In this document: positions 23,209 to 32,458 of the stretch, piece after piece
Layout: each line of letters begins with the position of its first letter
Numbering within the stretch: position 1 is the stretch's first letter
Assembly: GCF_025913575.1 (NCBI RefSeq)
Contig: NZ_CP109785.1
Coordinates: forward strand, 62,001-126,000
Length of the DNA: 64,000 nucleotides
Reading direction: 5' to 3'
DNA from: Halocatena marina
GTDB lineage: Archaea > Halobacteriota > Halobacteria > Halobacteriales > Haloarculaceae
Program-made: the position numbers and the translations under genes
The notes under the pieces: model-generated
Seen by the model: the letters and a program-made list of their open reading frames with translations, nothing else
What the model was told of the DNA's origin: nothing
The model's database searches: none

Positions 23209-25392
23209 TTACTCTCGTCGTCCGTCGTGGCCCGGGTAGTCGCGTTCGAATCGTTCTTCCAGTTCTCGCTGGCTAATCTCGATAATGACCGGTCGGCCGT
23301 GTGGGCAGGCGTATGGGTTCTCACAGTCATCGAGCGTGCGGAGGAGATCGATGATCGATCCTTCAGTCAGTGACGTGTTCCCCGTGATTGAAGGGTAGCA
23401 AGCAAGATCCGAGAGGAGGTCATCAGCCGCTGCCTCGACTGTGCTCGCGCTGTCGCCGGTGACGAACGCCGTTAAGAGATCGCGGACGAGCGTCGGTCCG
23501 ACAGACCCTGCGAGCAGACCGGGGACAGTCCGAACCTCAGCGACCCGCTCCTCAACGAGTGATGCGTGAAATCCGAGTTGGGCAAGCGCGTCCACGTACT
23601 CCTCGAAGAGGGTCGCCTCTCGTGCTGTGAGTTCGAGGCGTACTGGCTCTGCGAGTGCCTGTGCGGTCGTTTCCTCTGCAAACTCTCGCTTCAATCGCTC
23701 GTAATTGACTCGTTCGTCGGCCGCGTGCTGGTCGATGAGCACCAGTCCGTCGTCTGTCTCTGCGATGAGATACGTGTCGTGAATCTGGCCAAGTACGCGC
23801 AATGATGGGAGACGATCGAACTCCGATGTCGGTTCCGGTGCATCGTCGCCCAGTCGCGTCTGGGTCGTCGAACGACGAAATCGACGCTCCTGCTCAAAGC
23901 TGTCACTGTCCTCGGTAGAGCCACTCTCAATACTGGTACTGATGTGGGGATCACTCTCGGTACTGGTCCTGCTCTCCGTTGATTGTGCTTGTTGGTTTGT
24001 TCTGACGTCCGTGCTCGTACCCGTTGCCTCTGTTCTTTCAGCTTCTCCTGACTCGTTTCCTTCCTGCTCGGTCACCGGCGCGTTCTGCCCGGCGCTTTGT
24101 CTACTCGGTTCGATCTCGGACGGCTCGGTCTCAGACGGTACGGTTTCAGTCTCGGATACTGTCGGTGCACTTTCTTGGCTCCGTTTGGGATCTGATTCGT
24201 TCTCGTCCGTTCTCTTCTCCCTCCCACCTTTCTCGTCTCTGTCGGTTGATTCTCCCGTGGTGCTGTCAGACGATTGCTCTCGATCCAGATCCTCATCTGT
24301 CGATTCCTGACCTGGTTCGAGTTCGGTCTGTTTGGGTGCTGATCGTCCGCGTGGTGCACTCGAACGAATTAATCCAGCGTCCAGCAGCGCATTTTCGACC
24401 GCGTATCGAACTTGCTCTCTCGCTTTGGTTTCGTCTGCAAAGCGCACCTCTAGCTTTCTGGGATGGACGTTCACGTCGACCTGTTCCGGATCGAGATCCA
24501 GCACAACGACAGCGAACGGATATCGATCCGGCGCGAGTTGCGATCCGTACGCCTCGATAATCGCCTCGCGCACTGCTCGCGCTGTGACGTACCGTCCGTT
24601 GACAAATGCCGTGCAGTACTCACGGCTTGCGCGGTTCGTCTCTGGATGACTCACCAGCCCCTCGATCTCAGTGAGTGGTCCATCGGGAAGGTCATCATCG
24701 GAGAGATCGATCATCGCGCTCGCCACCTCGCGGCCGTAGACGGCCATCACTGTTCCTTGCAGATCTCCCCGTCCGCTCGTCGAAAAGCGCTCCCGTCCGT
24801 CGTGTTCGAGGGTGAACGACACGCCGGGATTCGAAAGCGCATAGCCAGTCACGACGCGCTGGATGTGATCGAATTCGGTGCTCTCTTGCTTCAGATATTT
24901 GCGCCGCGCAGGAACGTTGTAGAAGAGGTCCGTCACCTCGACGGTCGTTCCCTCAGGACAGCCCGCTGGACCAACGTGTGTCCGTTCGCCGCCTTCGATA
25001 CGAACTTCGGTGCCTCGGGTCCCATCACGTGGCTTTGTCGTTACTGTCACCCGCGACACCGCGCTGATTGCGTGTAGCGCCTCGCCTCGAAATCCGAGCG
25101 TCCGGACACCTGCTTCGAGATCGTTGATGTCGTCGATCTTGCTGGTCGTATGCTTCTCGACCGCCCGTTTTGCGTCCGCTTCCGTCATTCCGGTGCCGTC
25201 ATCGCTCACCTGAATTCGCTCTGTTCCCCCTGCTTCGACAGCGACTGTCACGCGTGATGCGTCTGCATCGAGACTGTTCTCGATGAGTTCCTTGACCGCA
25301 GACGCAGGACGTTCGACCACCTCCCCAGCAGCGATGCGCTCGATCGTCCGATCATCGAGTTCGTGAATGCGCTCGTCCTGTTCGTCACTCAT
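23209..25392 (-). CDS. mutL: DNA mismatch repair protein MutL
   Basis: The 727-residue protein has an N-terminal GHKL ATPase with ELIENSLDA (about 35-43), DDGTGM and TLGFRGEALHAISAV (about 97-111). A long Ser/Thr/Glu-rich acidic linker (about 345-515) follows, then a C-terminal dimerisation/endonuclease domain. That domain carries DQHAADERVNYE, matching the DQHA(X)2E(X)4E nicking motif of MutL-alpha-type enzymes, plus the late CPHGRP element. This points to a nicking MutL, consistent with no MutH. A strong Shine-Dalgarno sits 10 nt before the ATG. It lies downstream of mutS on the same strand, 268 nt away. Confidence 0.96.
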   Translation of the reverse strand: MSDEQDERIHELDDRTIERIAAGEVVERPASAVKELIENSLDADASRVTVAVEAGGTERIQVSDDGTGMTEADAKRAVEKHTTSKIDDINDLEAGVRTLGFRGEALHAISAVSRVTVTTKPRDGTRGTEVRIEGGERTHVGPAGCPEGTTVEVTDLFYNVPARRKYLKQESTEFDHIQRVVTGYALSNPGVSFTLEHDGRERFSTSGRGDLQGTVMAVYGREVASAMIDLSDDDLPDGPLTEIEGLVSHPETNRASREYCTAFVNGRYVTARAVREAIIEAYGSQLAPDRYPFAVVVLDLDPEQVDVNVHPRKLEVRFADETKAREQVRYAVENALLDAGLIRSSAPRGRSAPKQTELEPGQESTDEDLDREQSSDSTTGESTDRDEKGGREKRTDENESDPKRSQESAPTVSETETVPSETEPSEIEPSRQSAGQNAPVTEQEGNESGEAERTEATGTSTDVRTNQQAQSTESRTSTESDPHISTSIESGSTEDSDSFEQERRFRRSTTQTRLGDDAPEPTSEFDRLPSLRVLGQIHDTYLIAETDDGLVLIDQHAADERVNYERLKREFAEETTAQALAEPVRLELTAREATLFEEYVDALAQLGFHASLVEERVAEVRTVPGLLAGSVGPTLVRDLLTAFVTGDSASTVEAAADDLLSDLACYPSITGNTSLTEGSIIDLLRTLDDCENPYACPHGRPVIIEISQRELEERFERDYPGHDGRRE

Positions 25393-25402
25393 CGATCATC
25401 CG

Positions 25403-25407
25403 CCTCC
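25403..25407 (-). promoter_or_regulatory. Shine-Dalgarno of mutL
   Basis: GGAGG on the minus strand with a 10-nt spacer to the ATG at 25392. Most neighbouring genes look leaderless, so this strong RBS implies mutL is translated from a longer, leadered message, possibly shared with mutS. Confidence 0.65.
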
Positions 25408-25660
25408 TCAAATTCCGTCCTTCGATTCGTGTACCCCACGGCGAGTGTGAGAGCGTGTTCGACTCACGAGCGAACGTCGACAGCCTCCTCACACAGTCAC
25501 CAGTAGCCATTGGACGCATACACGGGGGAAGGACGTATCAATCCAATGCTGACCGGGATGAGCATGATCTCTGAGCTCAAAAAACGAAACGGACATCACG
25601 CGATCGCTACTCTGACGTTATTTGGCTTCGTTGTCCCCATTGCTGTCAACGGACGTCAGG

Positions 25661-28294
25661 CTACTCCTCTAACTGCTCTTGCCACTGCTTCACTTTTCCC
25701 ATCAAGTCGACGGGCGATTCTTCGTTTACGTTTACACCCTCTAACGCCTCCAGCACCGCCTTTTTGTCCGGGTCCAACGACGCATCGTCGCCACCGTCTG
25801 CGCTTGTCCGGCGGAACTGTCCCGACCCGAGGTCGAAGACGACCTGTTGTGTATCATCGCCCGTGCTCTCACCACCGCGCACGTTAATGGCCTTGTCCTC
25901 ACGGAGCCGCCTGAGGACGGTCCGAGCACGATCCACAACCGGCTCTGGTACGCTCGCCAATTCGGCGACGTGGACTCCGTACGACCGATCAGCAGGGCCG
26001 TCGTCGATCGTCCAGAGGAACGTCACATCCCCATCTCGGTCCTCGGCGGCCATGTGGACGTTGTGAACGCCCGGAAGTCGATCCGCGAGATCGGTCAGCT
26101 CGTGATAGTGTGTGGCGAACAGCGTTTTCGATTTGATCTGGTTGTGAAGATACTCCGTTGCGGCCCACGCGATGGATATCCCATCGTAGGTCGCGGTGCC
26201 ACGGCCGACCTCGTCGAGAATGACGAGTGAGTCCTCTGTCGCTGAATGGAGGATGTTCGATAGCTCTTGCATTTCGACCATGAACGTCGAACGGCCCTGC
26301 GCGAGTTCATCGAGCGCACCGACGCGAGTGTAGATTCCGTCGACGAGACCGATTGTCGCGCTGTGTGCGGGGATAAAGCTCCCGATCTGGGCGAGAAGGA
26401 CGATCAACGCTGTCTGTCGCATATACGTTGATTTCCCGCTCATGTTCGGTCCCGTCACGACGAGAAAGCGCCAATCCTCGGTCATCGACAGATCGTTCGG
26501 GACGAACTCGGTCTGTGTTTCCACGACGGGATGGCGGCCGGTTTCGATATCGATCGGACCGGGGGCTGTGAGTGTCGGCTGCGTCCAGTCGTGGCGCACG
26601 GCGTGGACAGCGAGACCCATCAGCGTATCGAGCTCTGCGAGTGCCCGTCCCACGTCCTGTAGCAGGCTCGCCTGTTCGGCTGCCTGTGTTCGCAGTTCTT
26701 CGAAGAGTTCGTACTCCAACTCACCGCGTTGCTCTTCGAGGCGGAGGATGTCGCGTTCGTGTTCGCGGAGGTCGTCGGTGACGTACCGCTGGGAGTTTTT
26801 GAGCGTCTTGATTCCCTCGTACTCCTCTGGAACGTTCGCTGTCTCCGATTTTGGCACCTGAATGTAGTAGCCGTCGGTCTTGTTGCGATCGACCGTGAGT
26901 CGTCCGATGTTGTGACGGTTCTGTTCGCGTTCTGCGAGTGTCTCGATCCATTCAGTGGCTCCCTCGTGTTCCTCGATGAGTGCATCGAGTTCGTCGTCGA
27001 ACCCTTTCCGGATCAGTCCCCCTTGGGTGAGCGTCTGCGGTGGGTCTTCGGCGAGTGCGTCTTCGAGCGCAGTGTGGAGATCTGCTGCTGCCGTGCGGTC
27101 CGGGCGCGTAATGATGTCTGAAAGCGGCGACCCAGCCAGCCGATTTGTCCGTTCGATGCGCTCGCCTACTTGTGGCAACAGTGCGAGCGTGTCCCGCATT
27201 CGGAGGAGATCATGTGCGTCCGCGCTTCCCGAGACTGATCGACTGGCGAGTCGTTCGAGATCAGAGACGTTTCCGAGCAACTCGCGCAGTTCCTCGCGGA
27301 CCATTGCGGTCTCACAGAGCGCAGCAATACACGCCTGACGGCGTTCAAGCTCGCCACGAGATCGTCGCGGTCGGGTGAGCCACTCCTTCAGGAGTCTCCC
27401 ACCGGCGCTTGTCACTGTGTGGTCGATCGTCTCGAACAGTGATTTCCCGGACCCAGTCATCGTCTCGGCCAGCTCGAGATTTCGTTGCGTCGTCGCATCC
27501 AACTCGACGTGGTCGTCCGCCTGATAGCGCTGTAGCCGCGTCACGGCCGCGAGTGCGCCCATCCCTGTCTCTTCGATGTACGATAGCGAAGCCCCAGCCG
27601 CCCGGATTGCCGCTTCGTTTTCGAGACCGACGCTCGCTTCGATCTCCCCGAACTGCTCGCGCACGGTGTGTCGCGCCCGTCCGGGTTCGAAGGCAGCTGT
27701 TGCGTGCAGTGTGCTGTTCGTTTCGACACGCTCGTGCAGTCGTTCGAGGAGACGGTCGTTTCCACGGACGTCGGGTCCCGGGAGAACCTCTGTCGGGGTG
27801 AACCGATAGCACTCGGTGAGCACACTATCCTCTTCGGAGACCGTTGTAACGTGGAACTGACCGGTCGTGATATCGACGAACGCGAGACCGTATTCGTCCT
27901 CATCTGTCCGTCCTTCAGAGCCTCCTTCGACGATGGCCGCGAGATACTGTGCGTCTTCTGTCGTCGTTTCGAGTAGCGTCCCCGGAGTTACGACCCGCGT
28001 TATCGAGCGCTCATGGCCGTTCTCGGTTTCGTGTTGGTCCGCAACAGCGACCCGGTAGCCGCGCTCGACCAGTCCACTCACGTAGGGCGTGAGATCGTCC
28101 ACCGGAACACCTGCCATCTTGTACGTCTTCCCACCGCTCGACCGTTCTGAAACCTTCAAATCGAGTTCCTGACCGACCGTCACCGCGTCCTCGTGAAAGA
28201 ATTCGTAGAAATCACCCATCTGCATCGCCAGCAAGTCGGCTTCTGACTCGCGTTTCAACGCGAGATACTCGCCGACGATTCCCTCCGCAGTCAT
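25661..28294 (-). CDS. mutS: DNA mismatch repair protein MutS
   Basis: The 877-residue MutS1-type protein has the mismatch-wedge motif GDFYEFF (about 29-35, Phe and Glu), connector, lever and clamp domains. The C-terminal ABC-type ATPase has TGPNMSGKSTYMRQ (P-loop), LVILDEVGRGTATYDG (Walker B) and FATHYHEL. It recognises mismatches and recruits MutL. The start is set at the ATG 28294 (MTAEGIVGEY), where homology begins and a TATA-like box is correctly spaced. The open frame runs 23 codons further upstream. Confidence 0.96.
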   Translation of the reverse strand: MTAEGIVGEYLALKRESEADLLAMQMGDFYEFFHEDAVTVGQELDLKVSERSSGGKTYKMAGVPVDDLTPYVSGLVERGYRVAVADQHETENGHERSITRVVTPGTLLETTTEDAQYLAAIVEGGSEGRTDEDEYGLAFVDITTGQFHVTTVSEEDSVLTECYRFTPTEVLPGPDVRGNDRLLERLHERVETNSTLHATAAFEPGRARHTVREQFGEIEASVGLENEAAIRAAGASLSYIEETGMGALAAVTRLQRYQADDHVELDATTQRNLELAETMTGSGKSLFETIDHTVTSAGGRLLKEWLTRPRRSRGELERRQACIAALCETAMVREELRELLGNVSDLERLASRSVSGSADAHDLLRMRDTLALLPQVGERIERTNRLAGSPLSDIITRPDRTAAADLHTALEDALAEDPPQTLTQGGLIRKGFDDELDALIEEHEGATEWIETLAEREQNRHNIGRLTVDRNKTDGYYIQVPKSETANVPEEYEGIKTLKNSQRYVTDDLREHERDILRLEEQRGELEYELFEELRTQAAEQASLLQDVGRALAELDTLMGLAVHAVRHDWTQPTLTAPGPIDIETGRHPVVETQTEFVPNDLSMTEDWRFLVVTGPNMSGKSTYMRQTALIVLLAQIGSFIPAHSATIGLVDGIYTRVGALDELAQGRSTFMVEMQELSNILHSATEDSLVILDEVGRGTATYDGISIAWAATEYLHNQIKSKTLFATHYHELTDLADRLPGVHNVHMAAEDRDGDVTFLWTIDDGPADRSYGVHVAELASVPEPVVDRARTVLRRLREDKAINVRGGESTGDDTQQVVFDLGSGQFRRTSADGGDDASLDPDKKAVLEALEGVNVNEESPVDLMGKVKQWQEQLEE

Positions 28295-28319
28295 ACCATT
28301 TCTGTGGCGCGGCATCGAG

Positions 28320-28327
28320 TAAAACAC
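28320..28327 (-). promoter_or_regulatory. TATA-like box for mutS
   Basis: GTGTTTTA on the minus strand, 26-33 nt upstream of the ATG at 28294. It falls inside the longer reading frame and so argues for the shorter start. Confidence 0.5.
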
Positions 28328-28371
28328 TACGGGTTCGAGATCATTCTCGATTCTATTCCACATATTACGGA

Positions 28372-28644
28372 ATGAATTCTATTGTTGTTGGTTCACAGAA
28401 AGCATATGCTGCAGCAGTAAGTGTATTTTTCATGGGAAATCCAATTGGGATTATAATCGTCCTTTTCGGATTGATTGGGACGATTTGGCCATACAAGTTA
28501 GCTCGTTTCAACGAACAGATGGACTCAATCGGGAGCAGGCGGCGGTTCTCAGATGTCGAACCAGCTGGGTGGAACGTTGCGCTAACACGAGTTGTCGGTG
28601 TCGTAATGGTGATTATTGGAGTGATACTATTAGCAGGAGGATGA
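28372..28644 (+). CDS. Small two-helix membrane protein
   Basis: The 90-residue protein has two hydrophobic helices (about 22-41 and 69-88) separated by a polar segment with RRRFSDVEPAGWNVALTR. The pattern resembles small proteins of the DUF6199 kind in which a DxEP motif precedes the last helix. No function is known. Base composition is more AT-rich than the neighbours. It is divergent from mutS. A shorter start at 28432 (MGNPIGI) is possible. Confidence 0.6.
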   Translation: MNSIVVGSQKAYAAAVSVFFMGNPIGIIIVLFGLIGTIWPYKLARFNEQMDSIGSRRRFSDVEPAGWNVALTRVVGVVMVIIGVILLAGG

Positions 28645-28716
28645 GATCCCGGACCAATCTCATTCCTGATCTCACGTTCTCATCGTGTGATCTGGTCTCT
28701 GAGTCTGTCCCACGAA

Positions 28717-28724
28717 TTTTTAAT
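28717..28724 (+). promoter_or_regulatory. TATA-like box for the ParA/MinD-like gene
   Basis: TTTTTAAT, 23-30 nt upstream of the ATG at 28747. A GAGGAG sequence also lies about 12 nt before that ATG. Confidence 0.6.
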
Positions 28725-28746
28725 CGAAGAGGAGACCACCCGGTCT

Positions 28747-29463
28747 ATGCGAAGCATAGCAGTGCTCGGGGCAGTCGGTGGGGCTGGTACGACTCGAACG
28801 TGTCTCGAATTCGGCTCAATACTAGCCCGCGACGGTCGATCGGTTGCGATTTTAGACGCGGCGTACGCAACCCAAGGACTTTCTGATCACGTCCGTGGTC
28901 GCATCACGTGCGATATGACTGCTCTTGTACTCAACGATTCTCCACTCGAATCTGGACTTGTTGACTTCGATCTTTCCGATCGTTCGGGACGGCTCGCTTG
29001 TTGTCCCGCCCACGCACCGTTCGAACGACTCGCGCGAGCGAAAACGCCCGAAGCAGCCCAGCGTTTCGAGGAGCGGATTGAGGAGGCGGTGCGTTCGTTC
29101 GATCACGTTCTCGTCGATACCCCGCCGGTTGCGGCGAATCAGGCCATCGCGGCGGTAACGAGCGTCGAGCGGGTTGCACTGGTCGCGCCAGCGGATCAAC
29201 GCGGTTCCGATGGAATTTCCCGTCTCTGTGATCGACTGACCGATATCGGTATCTCGACGTTCTGGACAATTCGAACGAATGCGACGGAGGAGACGTTGGA
29301 TGCAGATGGTATCCTTCCGACGCCCGACGTGACGGACCCGAACTCCGTTCCCACCACGATCCGGGGAGGCGGGCAATTTACGACTGCAGTTGCTGATGCT
29401 GTCGAGACGGTGCTCGATACCGACCTCGGTGTTGAACTCCAGACCGGTGGTCTTTTTTCTTGA
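28747..29463 (+). CDS. ParA/MinD-like ATPase with degenerate Walker A
   Basis: The 238-residue protein has a SIMIBI/ParA-type fold. AVLGAVGGAGTTRTCLEFGS (about 5-24) stands at the P-loop, VAILDAAYATQGLSDH at the switch I position and FDHVLVDTPP at Walker B. The P-loop reads GGAGTTRT, whereas canonical ParA/MinD has KGGxGKTT; both the signature and the P-loop lysines are missing. ATP hydrolysis is therefore doubtful, and it could be a regulatory or nucleotide-binding relative. The start is the ATG at 28747, supported by the TATA box; the open frame begins 20 codons earlier. Confidence 0.8.
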   Translation: MRSIAVLGAVGGAGTTRTCLEFGSILARDGRSVAILDAAYATQGLSDHVRGRITCDMTALVLNDSPLESGLVDFDLSDRSGRLACCPAHAPFERLARAKTPEAAQRFEERIEEAVRSFDHVLVDTPPVAANQAIAAVTSVERVALVAPADQRGSDGISRLCDRLTDIGISTFWTIRTNATEETLDADGILPTPDVTDPNSVPTTIRGGGQFTTAVADAVETVLDTDLGVELQTGGLFS

Positions 29464-29503
29464 GTTTCGACTCGGAATGAGTCTGAAAACTTCGAGTATT
29501 GGG

Positions 29504-30016
29504 TTAGAACAACTCGCTCGTGTCGCTCATCGTCTCTGCGAGCGCATCACGCTTTGAAACAGTCGGGCTCGAATCGAGCGCGAACACAGATTCGAGTGCC
29601 TCGCGCGCCCCCGGTATCGGGTCGTGCGTCTCGACGAACGCTGCGAGCGCGAACTCCGTCTCTCCCACATTCGAGAGGGAAAGTGCCTCGGTCCGCGTAC
29701 ACTCGGCATTCAACCACTCGCGGACGATCGTCCGATCCATTGGTGTGGTTGCTGCGATCGGTTCACCGAGTAGGTGCAGCGTTTTTGCACCCGTGATTGG
29801 AGCAAGACCTGCTGTGCGGGAACTCTGCCCGACGCTTGCTCCGTCAGCATACGCCTCGATGAGCGTCGTTGCCTCCTCGACGCGACACGGAAGTTCGTCT
29901 GCAAACGCTGCCAATCGGTCGGTGAGTGAATCATTGGTCGCATCAACTGCTGCAATGGATCGCTTGCACTGTTCTGTCGTCACCTCCACTCCAGCGGCAA
30001 TGTCAGATAATCCCAC
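29504..30016 (-). CDS. Unknown haloarchaeal protein
   Basis: The 170-residue acidic, Ala-rich, helical protein is not recognised. The N-terminal part (GLSDIAAGVEVTTEQCKRSI) could form a small helix-turn-helix-like bundle. The middle carries LIEAYADGASVGQSSRTAGL, which resembles the recognition helices of repeated HTH motifs. The start is GTG at 30016 with a TATA-like box 21-29 nt before it. It is convergent with the ParA/MinD-like gene (40 nt apart) and divergent from tfb, so a regulatory role is conceivable but unproven. Confidence 0.65.
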   Translation of the reverse strand: MGLSDIAAGVEVTTEQCKRSIAAVDATNDSLTDRLAAFADELPCRVEEATTLIEAYADGASVGQSSRTAGLAPITGAKTLHLLGEPIAATTPMDRTIVREWLNAECTRTEALSLSNVGETEFALAAFVETHDPIPGAREALESVFALDSSPTVSKRDALAETMSDTSELF

Positions 30017-30036
30017 TCTATCAATGTTGGATCATA

Positions 30037-30045
30037 TTAACTTAA
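30037..30045 (-). promoter_or_regulatory. TATA-like box for the unknown gene at 29504-30016
   Basis: TTAAGTTAA on the minus strand, 21-29 nt before the GTG at 30016. It supports the GTG as a leaderless start. Confidence 0.5.
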
Positions 30046-30150
30046 AGATTTGTTTTTAGTTAGTTCATTTTCGACCACTCGAACCGGAAGATACCGGTCA
30101 CCGGTAGGCTCTATCCATCGATTCAGTCGCTTCGACCGTTGTCGTGGTTG

Positions 30151-30158
30151 TTTTTAAA
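30151..30158 (+). promoter_or_regulatory. TATA box for tfb
   Basis: TTTTTAAA, a near-ideal archaeal TATA element, 29-36 nt upstream of the ATG at 30187. Confidence 0.6.
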
Positions 30159-30186
30159 GGGTGAGCCGGACCCAGTTTGACATGTG

Positions 30187-31050
30187 ATGAGCTCCACAGT
30201 TCAGTGCTGTCCTGAATGCGATGGTCGAGTGCGAGTAGACGGAACGGAAAACATATGTGAGCGATGTGGACTGATTCTCGGTGAGAATCCGATCGATCAC
30301 GGTCCAGAGTGGCGGTCGTTCGACGACGACGACACGAATCCGGCTCGGACGGGGGCTCCACTGACTCGTTCGCGTCACGATCGAGGGTTGTCGACAGAGA
30401 TCGGTTATTCGACGCGATTAAAGGGTCGAAAGCGCCGACGGATCGCACGAATGCGCCGCCAACACAGCCGTGCACAGATATCGACGAAAGCAGAACGCAA
30501 TCAAGTGTACGCGTTCACTGAGATCCGGCGGCTCACGAGTACCCTCCAGCTCCCAGAGTCAATTCGTGATCGTGCATGCGTCCTCTTCGAATCCGCACAG
30601 AAAGCTGACCTGCTCCGTGGTCGCTCTCTTGAAGGGTTCGCGGCGGCTGCCATCTACGCTACCTGCCGGACGGATTCGATGTCACGGACGCTCGGTGAAA
30701 TTGTGGGTGTTGCCCGTGCTTCCGAAGCAGAATTGAAAACGGCCTACGACGCACTCAACCGCGAACTCGGGTTATCCACCGGCCCGATCGATCCGAGCGA
30801 ATATCTCGCGCGCTTTGCGTGTGAACTTGAGCTATCTCCTTCTGTCGAGCGGCGTGCACGCGAACTGACCGCGATGGCCCACGACCGTGGGTTCGTGTCT
30901 GGACGGAATCCGAGTGGTGTCGCCGCTGCCTGTCTGTACACTGCTGCAGACGAGGCCGGTCACGATATCACCCAGTGTGAAACTGCTGATGTAGCGGGAG
31001 TGACACCTGTAACGCTTCGGTCGACATACCACGATCTCATCAACGACTGA
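30187..31050 (+). CDS. tfb: Transcription initiation factor TFB
   Basis: The 287-residue TFIIB homologue has a zinc ribbon with CPEC (8-11) and CERC (24-27), then a B-reader/linker with GPEWRSFD, RTGAPLTRSRHDRGLSTEIG. Two cyclin repeats follow (about 95-185 and 190-285), and the second contains the DNA-contacting HTH near VAGVTPVTLRSTY. TFB bridges TBP-bound promoters and RNA polymerase. Haloarchaea carry several TFB copies with different targets. The C-terminus is slightly shorter than usual. ATG at 30187 is used; GTG at 30184 is in frame. Confidence 0.93.
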   Translation: MSSTVQCCPECDGRVRVDGTENICERCGLILGENPIDHGPEWRSFDDDDTNPARTGAPLTRSRHDRGLSTEIGYSTRLKGRKRRRIARMRRQHSRAQISTKAERNQVYAFTEIRRLTSTLQLPESIRDRACVLFESAQKADLLRGRSLEGFAAAAIYATCRTDSMSRTLGEIVGVARASEAELKTAYDALNRELGLSTGPIDPSEYLARFACELELSPSVERRARELTAMAHDRGFVSGRNPSGVAAACLYTAADEAGHDITQCETADVAGVTPVTLRSTYHDLIND

Positions 31051-31170
31051 ACTCTGCGTGCGTCTGTGCGCAACTATACGAGCGGTTCACAGCCAACGAG
31101 TGCACGGATGACTCTGTTCTGTCCTCTCCTCCCTGATTGAAGACTCGAATGTGTAACATTGTATACCGTT

Positions 31171-32037
31171 TCAGAGGAGAATCGCCGGTGCGTCCATCCA
31201 TTCAGCTGCTGCCTGAGCGCTCACGAACCGCTCGCACTCGAGTACGACTGGGGCTTCGAGCACTCCCAGTTGAGCCATTGCGAGCGCCGCCGTCACAGGA
31301 TTATCGTCGTCGTCATCGTGGTCGTTGAATCCAAATCTAATCGCGCCCGGAACCGTTTCGATCGTCCGCTCGAACTCATCCTCAAGCTGCACAACAAGGT
31401 GTTCGCGGGCGGCTCTGGCGACGTTCGCCGCCCGATCTTCGAGCGCGAGCCGTTCATCTCGAATGTCGTTGAGCCGTCGCTGACGTTCTCGCTTCTGTTC
31501 GAGTGCGTGTTCGGCTGCTGCGCGTTCTGTTTCAAGTTCGCTCAGTTCACGAATCGCGCGTTCGAGCGCAGCGAGCGCCTCCTGTGCGGGTTCACTCTCT
31601 GTCCCCGTTTCGCGGAGGGCCTCTACTTGTCCGTGCAGCCGGGCGACGTACTCTCGCTGTTGTTCGATTTCGTCTTGTGTGGCGGCCAATCGCTTGCGTG
31701 CCGGGATCGTGTCCACTGTCGCTGTCGGAAGAGCGCTGATCTGGTTCAATATGCGTTCTTGCTCGTCGTCCTGTGGCGCAGACCAGCCACGAGATCGAGC
31801 AACCGCTGCAAGCGCCGTTCGTAGACGAAGATTCATCCCAGCCGTAATCCATCCAACGTGCTCGTGGAGTACTCCCGGACGAGCGCACTCGACGGTGACC
31901 TCAATTCTATCCTCTCTCTTACTTTCACGTTTGCCTTCGTCTCTAATTGCTTGCACTATTTGTTCAGCGACGAGCGAGGTGTTCGAGAGATCGATCGCCC
32001 GGCCACACCAGACGCGTCCGTTCGATTCGATTCTCAC
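31171..32037 (-). CDS. Coiled-coil protein of unknown function, mcm cluster
   Basis: The 288-residue protein has an N-terminal alpha/beta part (RVWCGRAIDLSNTSLVAEQI, then RIEVTVECARPGVLHEHVGW). A long coiled coil follows (about 110-215, rich in Glu, Arg, Ala and Leu) and a C-terminal domain ends in PVVLECERFVSAQAAAEWMD. It is not recognised as a named family. The GTG start overlaps the stop of the preceding gene (GTGA), so it is translationally coupled and lies in line behind mcm. A replication or chromosome-related role is a context guess only. Confidence 0.75.
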   Translation of the reverse strand: MRIESNGRVWCGRAIDLSNTSLVAEQIVQAIRDEGKRESKREDRIEVTVECARPGVLHEHVGWITAGMNLRLRTALAAVARSRGWSAPQDDEQERILNQISALPTATVDTIPARKRLAATQDEIEQQREYVARLHGQVEALRETGTESEPAQEALAALERAIRELSELETERAAAEHALEQKRERQRRLNDIRDERLALEDRAANVARAAREHLVVQLEDEFERTIETVPGAIRFGFNDHDDDDDNPVTAALAMAQLGVLEAPVVLECERFVSAQAAAEWMDAPAILL

Positions 32038-32372
32038 AGCTCTCTCTTTGCCATTGTCTTTACATCTGGAAGATCTGTTCCTGCAGCGAACGCAGAGTAT
32101 GGCGTACAGGCGTGCTCTCGCGTTTCATAGGCCTGTACCGCCTCTCGGACGTGTTCTGGCACTTCGATGAATTCGTTGAGTGGTCTCGTTACCTCGATCT
32201 GTACGTCTTCTGGATGCTTTTCTCGGAGACGAAGCGCGAGAAAGGCCTCAAGTTCGGTTGCTTCGAGTAGCGCCGACCGACCAAACGATCGAACGACACA
32301 CTCCTCGTGTGAGCGCCTGACGTTCCGCAGGCTGCCCCGCGCCGACGCCGAATACGTGACGACCAAAAGCAT
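32034..32372 (-). CDS. Small conserved-looking protein of unknown function, mcm cluster
   Basis: The 112-residue mixed alpha/beta protein begins MLLVVTYSASARGSLRNVRR, with FGRSALLEATELEAFLALRL and VTRPLNEFIEVPEHVREAV. There are no known motifs, membrane segments or metal sites. It is translationally coupled to the coiled-coil gene downstream. Its own TATA-like box is present, so it may also be transcribed separately from mcm. Confidence 0.75.
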   Translation of the reverse strand: MLLVVTYSASARGSLRNVRRSHEECVVRSFGRSALLEATELEAFLALRLREKHPEDVQIEVTRPLNEFIEVPEHVREAVQAYETREHACTPYSAFAAGTDLPDVKTMAKREL

Positions 32373-32392
32373 ACCATTGCTGGCGCAACTTG

Positions 32393-32400
32393 ATATTTAA
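32393..32400 (-). promoter_or_regulatory. TATA-like box for the gene at 32034-32372
   Basis: TTAAATAT on the minus strand, 21-28 nt before the ATG at 32372. It suggests an internal promoter within the mcm cluster. Confidence 0.55.
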
Positions 32401-32458
32401 TTCTATTTGATTGATCAGGGATATTCAGTACCGGCCTGCCCATGCCGTCAATAATAAG

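Noticed and set aside
31159..31824. 221-codon plus-strand frame opposite the coiled-coil gene
   Set aside because: Cys/Phe/Arg-rich mirror of the coiled coil with no motif; the minus-strand gene is coupled to its neighbour.
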